Source: Pontederia crassipes
Lineage: Eukaryota; Streptophyta; Magnoliopsida; Commelinales; Pontederiaceae
Length of the DNA: 64,000 bases
Assembly: GCA_030549335.1 (NCBI GenBank)
Contig: CM060195.1
Location: 31,190,874 to 31,254,873 of the forward strand
Direction: 5' to 3'
Shown: positions 58,701 to 64,000 of the stretch, one piece after another
How the letters are laid out: each line of letters starts with the position of its first letter
Position numbering within the stretch: the first letter of the stretch is position 1
Program-made: the position numbers and the translations under genes
The notes under the pieces: generated by a model
Told to the model about the DNA's origin: nothing
The model's input: the letters and a program-made list of their open reading frames with translations, nothing else
Databases searched by the model: none

Positions 58701-60412
58701 AATCTACTGTTACTTTTTGACGTAAAAGTGTTCCTTTAATGACAACGAATTCTTAGAAAGTGATTTATGACCTTTTTTTTTCAATTTCAAAGCTAACTGT
58801 CCAGTTTCCTATTTTATTATAGAGTTAATTTCTTAAATTTGATTTTACATAATTTCTTAAATTTGATTTTTCACTGAACTTATCGTAGTACCCCTAAACT
58901 ATTATACAATTTTCACTTTAATCAATTTGTCATATTCTATTATTTTTTCATTATTTTATTATTTGAATGATTAAACTGTTCTCAATGAAGGATAAAATGA
59001 ACATTTATTTCGAGTGGTAAGATGACAATTTAATTATTTTATAAGTTAAAAAAATAAAAATAATGAAAAAATTAACAGACGAATTGACTATGGACGTGAA
59101 AATTATTAAAGTTGTAATGAATTAACCTTTTATTATATTATTTATTGCTTATATGCGTTTTCAATAATAGAGTAAAAGCCAAGCAACTGGTGCCAAGTCC
59201 ACCTCAAGTCTCACCTCCCTCCACCACATGCTTGTCCAAAGAGATGCACCAAACACGTACCATCCAACGCCCATCAATGTACTTAAAAAAAAAAAAGAGA
59301 AGAAACTAAGAAAAGTAATAAAAAAAAGGTTATGACCAACTATTTCTTTCTTCCTCCCTCTCATTATTTATATTTTCTTTCTGTGTTGTTTCATATTTTA
59401 CTTGTCCAATGTATGTAAATTATGTATTGGCATAAATAGAATCCACGTGCTATTTACATAATGTTTAATTGCTGGAGTCCTTGCATTTAATCGAATATAA
59501 GAAAATAATTAAATTTTTTTTACGGCATTTTACAGACGAATTATAGCTTTGGTTTTTAACTAAGCTATGTGCACATGTATTATAAGTCTAGGATTATTTT
59601 AATTTTGAGATGAGGTTAAATTGTCAACACTTTTTAACTATTATAATAAGAATTTCTATTTGATTGAACAACATCCAATTCATTTTTTTTTCCATAGAAA
59701 TTAATTTGAATTTTAATATAATTAACAATATAAACTTATAGAAGAAATATATAAACTTATGTCGGATCTCCTAAAAAAGAATGATTTTGATAGTCTATAG
59801 TTATTATCATAGTTTACATTAAAATTGAATTGATTTTATATTTTCCATATGTATATTACATAGTACATTAAATATGTGCTGTAGCTTGTTAAGGTTAGAT
59901 TAATATTTTGATTCGAAAAAAAATTAAGTGTTTTTTTTGTTAAACTAAGAAACTCGTCGTAAAAGTATTTGGGAAAAATATCCTCCAGCTTATGCATTTC
60001 AAAATTCAAAATAAGAAACTAAATTTTCATAATATTAATATTATTATAGTTAAAACATAGGAAACTTTAAATCACCAAAAAATATATTAATCATAAAAAT
60101 AGATGATTGTTTTAATTATGAACTATAAAAAGTAAAGCTCATTTTTTGTAGCGGATCTTAATTTTTAATTGATTGATTTTTTTTCCATAGATCTCCCCCA
60201 AAAAAAATTTAAGCCACGAATATGTGCTACCAGATAATTAATATTAATTTATTATTAAATAAAATATATTGTTTAAATAATTAATTTGGTAGCCCAACTC
60301 TTTCACACCGACACCTCCTCCATCCTCTCACTTTTAAGACCACCAGCTCCAGAAGCAAGCAGCCAGCAGCAGTTCGTCAGTGCTCGAGATCTCGCCGTCG
60401 TCTGCGTTCGCC
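55766..60412. other. AT-rich intergenic DNA up to the DUF1218 gene
   Basis: No coding exon or RNA gene is recognised over 4.6 kb. A 20-bp direct repeat, aatttcttaaatttgatttt, lies at 58827-58846 and 58851-58870 around acat. The last ~130 bp before the gene turn CT-rich (5' untranslated region). AT-rich words near 60262-60290 could hold a TATA element, but none is assigned. Confidence 0.45.
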
Positions 60413-62255
60413 ATGGCGTCGAAGCTCGTCCTCGTCCTCGTCCTCATCTTCGACCTCATCGCCTTCGGCCTCGCCGTCGCTGCCGAGCAGCGCCGGAGCA
60501 AGGTGAGTCAAAAAGGCCACCCCTCCATCCCTTCTCTCTCCTCGTGTGATAAACTTCGATTTGCATCTCTAACGGGGGCAATGCGAACTGAGCTCAGGCG
60601 AAGATCGTGACGGACTCGCCGAAGGAATACCAGTACTGCTCCTACGAGTCGGACATCGCCACCGGGTACGGCGTGGGGGCGCTCCTCTTCCTGCTGCTGA
60701 GCCAGGCACTGATCATGTTCGCCAGCAAATGCTTCTGCTGCGGCTCGCCCCTCCGCCCCGGCAACTCCCGCGCCTGCGCCCTCCTCCTCTTCTTGATCTG
60801 CTGGTAGTCCTGCATCCCTGTCCCATCCTCCTCCGGTTACGTTATTCTTTTGTTAGTATGATTCAGATCTGGGGTTTAATGCGGACTGAGAAATTGATCA
60901 ACTAATTAAGAAATTATATTTAAGGCAGCCGAATTGGTTCTTTGTTTTGTAAGGTTCTTAAATTTTGAATTTGTGGTCGATTTCGTGTAGGGAAAAAAAA
61001 TGCAAAGTGACAAGATAAGAAGTTGTTGGGCCATCAATTATTGTAGAGAAAAAATGAGCTGTAAAGCACCAAATATTAGACTAGTAGTGTGTTAATATTT
61101 TAGAATTGCAAATTGAGTCATATGAAAAATGTTTGCATGACTTGGATCTTGGATTGAACAGCTCGAGCTCTTAAATCTAACTTGGGATGATTAATCGTTG
61201 GATGGAAATTGTTTTTAGTCAGAGGATGACTGCTGTGTTTAATTTCAGATCTGCAAACATATATTATGCAATTCTTTTACTTGTTTCTTGTTCTTGTACC
61301 ACAAAGAAAAGCACATAGTATGATAAACAAACAGTGAAATTCTGAAAAAAGTGGTGCTGTAATGCCCTCAAGATATCAAATTTATAGAACCAGTATGAGT
61401 TGCGTTGCAAATGTGACAGCTACTGGCAATCCACGCTTCATCTGGTTGAAATGACCAGGCCAGCTGAACTGATTGAGAGTGTGCTGTTTGATTCATTCCG
61501 TCCAATGTTAAACTTAAAATCCAGATTGGATCTTGTGTGGATCTGCAGACCAGTCTCATTGGCATCCAATATTTTTTCCTTCCCGATTTGTTAGATTCTT
61601 AGCACCTTTTTTTTCAGCATTTCAGACATCCTGGTAGTTGAATCGAACACAACCTATTTAGCTTAAATCTTGAAATGATTAGTCTGGTACAGCCTTGTTA
61701 AGAATATGTGTTATGGTGAGTGGGGAGACATATATGAGATCTGCCTAATGATATGATCAATGTGATGATATTTTGATTCCAAGGAAATATGTCATCTTGA
61801 AACATTACCATAGTCAAGCTAACTAGCACTTGCTATTGTCTGTTCAAAACATCAAAACAGTCCAATAAAGGAAGATACAATTTTTCTCTTATTCTCTTAT
61901 ATAAATTGAATACATATATATGTTTATTGCCTATGCCATTAAACCATAGACTAAACATTCAAATCAATTAATGTTGACCGAGACTGACTGTGCACACAGG
62001 GTGACCTTCATAATAGCAGAGGTGTGCTTGCTGGCTGGATCTGTCCGGAATGCTTACCACACCCACTACAGAACCATCTTCAACGGCGAGGATCCACCAT
62101 CGTGTGAGACGGTCCGCAAAGGTGTATTCGCCGCCGGTGCAGCCTTTGTTTTCTTCACCGCCATAGTCTCCGAGATGTACTACCTCTCCTACAGCAAATC
62201 TCACGAGTCGGGGCCGGCATACGGTGGTGCAGTCGGAATGAGCTCCTACAACTAG
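60413..62255 (+). CDS. DUF1218 family four-helix membrane protein
   Basis: Three exons, 60413-60502, 60598-60803 and 62000-62255, with GT-AG introns of 95 and 1196 bp, give 183 residues in frame. An N-terminal hydrophobic segment (residues 4-24, MASKLVLVLVLIFDLIAF) acts as signal anchor. Further helices lie at about 54-73 (GVGALLFLLLSQALIMFAS), 88-113 (ending ...FIIAEVCLLAGS) and 140-163 (FAAGAAFVFFTAIVSEMYYL). Conserved family features are YQYCSYESDIATGYGVGA, the CFCCG cluster after helix 2 and a loop Cys before helix 4 (PSCETVRKGVF). DUF1218 proteins include the MWL and VCC regulators of lignin and vascular patterning; which subgroup this belongs to is not clear, so no symbol is given. The start is the first ATG, inside GC-rich sequence. 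Confidence 0.93.
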
Positions 62256-63519
62256 ATGGGTATGAACATACATAGATGGAGATTTGGCAGCTGCCATTGG
62301 GTCCTTGGTTTATACAAATTCTTGGTGAGATATCCCTATGATTGGTGATCTATTGAGCTTTGGTTCTTATCTTGACCTTGTTACTTAGTTATGTACTTAG
62401 CATCCACATCATATTATTCAGATTAAATTTTTGTATCCCTCCTGGATGACTCTTGACTATAAGATGTTGCTTCTTGTGATACTGATTTAACTTCTGGGGT
62501 TGTATATGAATGCTACATCACGTGATTGCTTAGTTGTCCAACAATTTATTAGGCAGAACTGTAATCCCCACCACCCACCTTCTTCTACACTGGTAGAAGC
62601 ATCTAATTCTTGTGGATAGCATCAAAATTACAGGAGTCTTGATGAAGCTAAAGAGCAGTTGCCCTGGTGGAATCAGATTCTTGCAATGTGACAAGGGTAG
62701 GAACCCAAAACTAATGGGTGCAATTACAAATTGTTCAATTGAGTTTTCATTATAAAACCAAACTTTAGAAAATAATTAAAAAAATGATAAAATTTGAAAT
62801 ATTTCACCTTCCAATTTTTTTTTATATAATCAACACATTTTACAAACTCTAATTTGTCTTCTTTATCTATTTTGCCAATTTTACATTTACAACTTTAGTC
62901 GCACAATAATTAAATCATTAATAAAAATGATAATTTAATTATGCTTTATATCATATAAAAAATTAGCTACATCTAAAAGAAATGTAAACTATAAAGTCAT
63001 GAGAGATATTAATGAAATTCAACAACATAGAATAAATTTTAGAAAAAAAACTCAATACATGAAAATTGTAGGATCAACTGCTCCTTTTTATGGTTTGGGA
63101 GAAAAACAAAACAAGATGTATTTTGAAATATAGAAGTAAATAACATAGTTGGAAAGTTATTTAATAAATTTTGACTAAAATTGTATCATTTTTCTTAAAA
63201 GTTATTCTATAAAATGTTAAAGTTCTAAATTAATATATTCGTTAAAATTTCTTGCTAAAATTAATAAATGATCCTACTTAGATAACTAATATGCATTATC
63301 TAAAACATTAATGACCCACAATAAGATATTTATAGTTATGTCCGCCCATGAATGTGATGCATGTAATAACTACGCTTGGCAAGCCGGGTAATTATTACAC
63401 GATGTGAGACTCTTAATCAATTTTTTTCCTATACAAAGAACAAATTTGAAAGTTAATTAATGGTGAGGAGTTATTTATTACTCCACTCCAATCTTGATTG
63501 ATAAGGAAATCTTATTTTG
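62256..63519. other. DUF1218 3' flank and AT-rich DNA
   Basis: The first ~200 bp probably hold the 3' untranslated region. The rest is AT-rich without recognisable genes. Confidence 0.4.
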
Positions 63520-63596
63520 CCAACGAAATAAATAAGTTCATAAATTAGTAATTATATTAGGGGTTTTCATAATAACACCAACGAAATAAATAAGTT
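63520..63596. repeat. 19-bp direct repeat 58 bp apart
   Basis: ccaacgaaataaataagtt occurs at 63520-63538 and 63578-63596, with a 39-bp AT-rich spacer. It resembles a duplication around a small insert. Confidence 0.8.
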
Positions 63597-64000
63597 TTTT
63601 TTTAATGTAAGCCTATTAATAAAAAATATTGTGCTAGTTAACGTTTTTCAGAACTTTTGTACTTAGGTTGGCAAATGTGCTTACTAGCCACTAGGACATG
63701 GTGGTACGGGAGAGTTGAAATTTTGATATCACAGTAATTGTCATTAAGAGCTTGCTTGGATGGAAAATCTTGATGAGGTGAAATGAAATATGTGAGTAAA
63801 TTTTGTTTGAATAATTATTTTATATTAATTAAGAGATATATGGTGGAATAATTAAGTTGTCGTAACATTATATTTCATGGTAAATTAAAAAAATTAATAA
63901 TTTTAGATCAAATTAATTATCGATCTTCTCTCTCTTATTGATAAATAAATATTTTGATAAAATAATTTATAAATATTTATTTTTAATATATATTTATCTA
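63597..64000. other. AT-rich right edge
   Basis: Nothing recognisable. A gcttgcttggatgg word near 63752 resembles some MITE ends, but no partner is inside the window. Confidence 0.35.

Noticed and set aside
61368-61594. 64- and 65-codon frames in DUF1218 intron 2
   Set aside because: Intronic, opposite strands overlapping, no homology; the spliced exons flank them in frame.

Overview
The window looks like nuclear DNA from a flowering plant, most likely a commelinid-type monocot. This is inferred from split genes with GT-AG introns, AT-rich intergenic DNA with GC-rich 5' coding exons, plant-type LTR retrotransposons, a TAA-flanked Tourist-like MITE and a SINE with a TTG-repeat tail. No species can be named from the sequence alone.

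Four protein-coding genes are supported by frame-consistent exon models. (1) A ferredoxin-thioredoxin reductase variable chain (12340-12822, minus, single exon) acts in chloroplast redox signalling. (2) An ALIX/BRO1-domain ESCRT-associated protein (14526-30616, minus, 8 coding exons, 884 residues) has an intron of about 7.7 kb packed with transposon debris. (3) NRPA2, the second largest subunit of RNA polymerase I (32139-48475, minus, 27 coding exons, 1167 residues), has a first intron that reads as a U12-type AT-AC intron. (4) A four-helix DUF1218 membrane protein (60413-62255, plus, 3 exons, 183 residues) lies near the right end. The first three share the minus strand but serve unrelated housekeeping roles; nothing suggests co-regulation.

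Layout: 1-4824 is the decayed 3' part of a Ty3/gypsy element with a 2.8-kb LTR. 4825-7600 is AT-rich DNA with a long inverted repeat. 7608-9064 is an internally deleted Ty1/copia element with an intact 5-bp target duplication. 9070-12339 holds a young 143-bp tandem duplication. 12340-30616 carries FTRV and ALIX, and 32139-48475 carries NRPA2. 48476-60412 is 12 kb of AT-rich intergenic DNA with 640-690-bp and 89-bp tandem repeats. 60413-62255 is the DUF1218 gene, followed by AT-rich flank.

The most unusual layer is retroposition inside the two large genes. Ten copies of one Au-type SINE are present, and all ten lie in ALIX or NRPA2 introns. One ends a 6-kb block flanked by a perfect 20-bp duplication, suggesting that a Ty3-SINE read-through RNA was inserted as a unit. 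Another is fused sense-to-sense to a PPR gene fragment. A third is only about 31 bp long yet still flanked by a duplication. At least seven further introns or intron segments carry 10-17-bp direct repeats around tiny A/T-run inserts of 11-22 bp, which look like extreme 5'-truncated retroposons or repair footprints.
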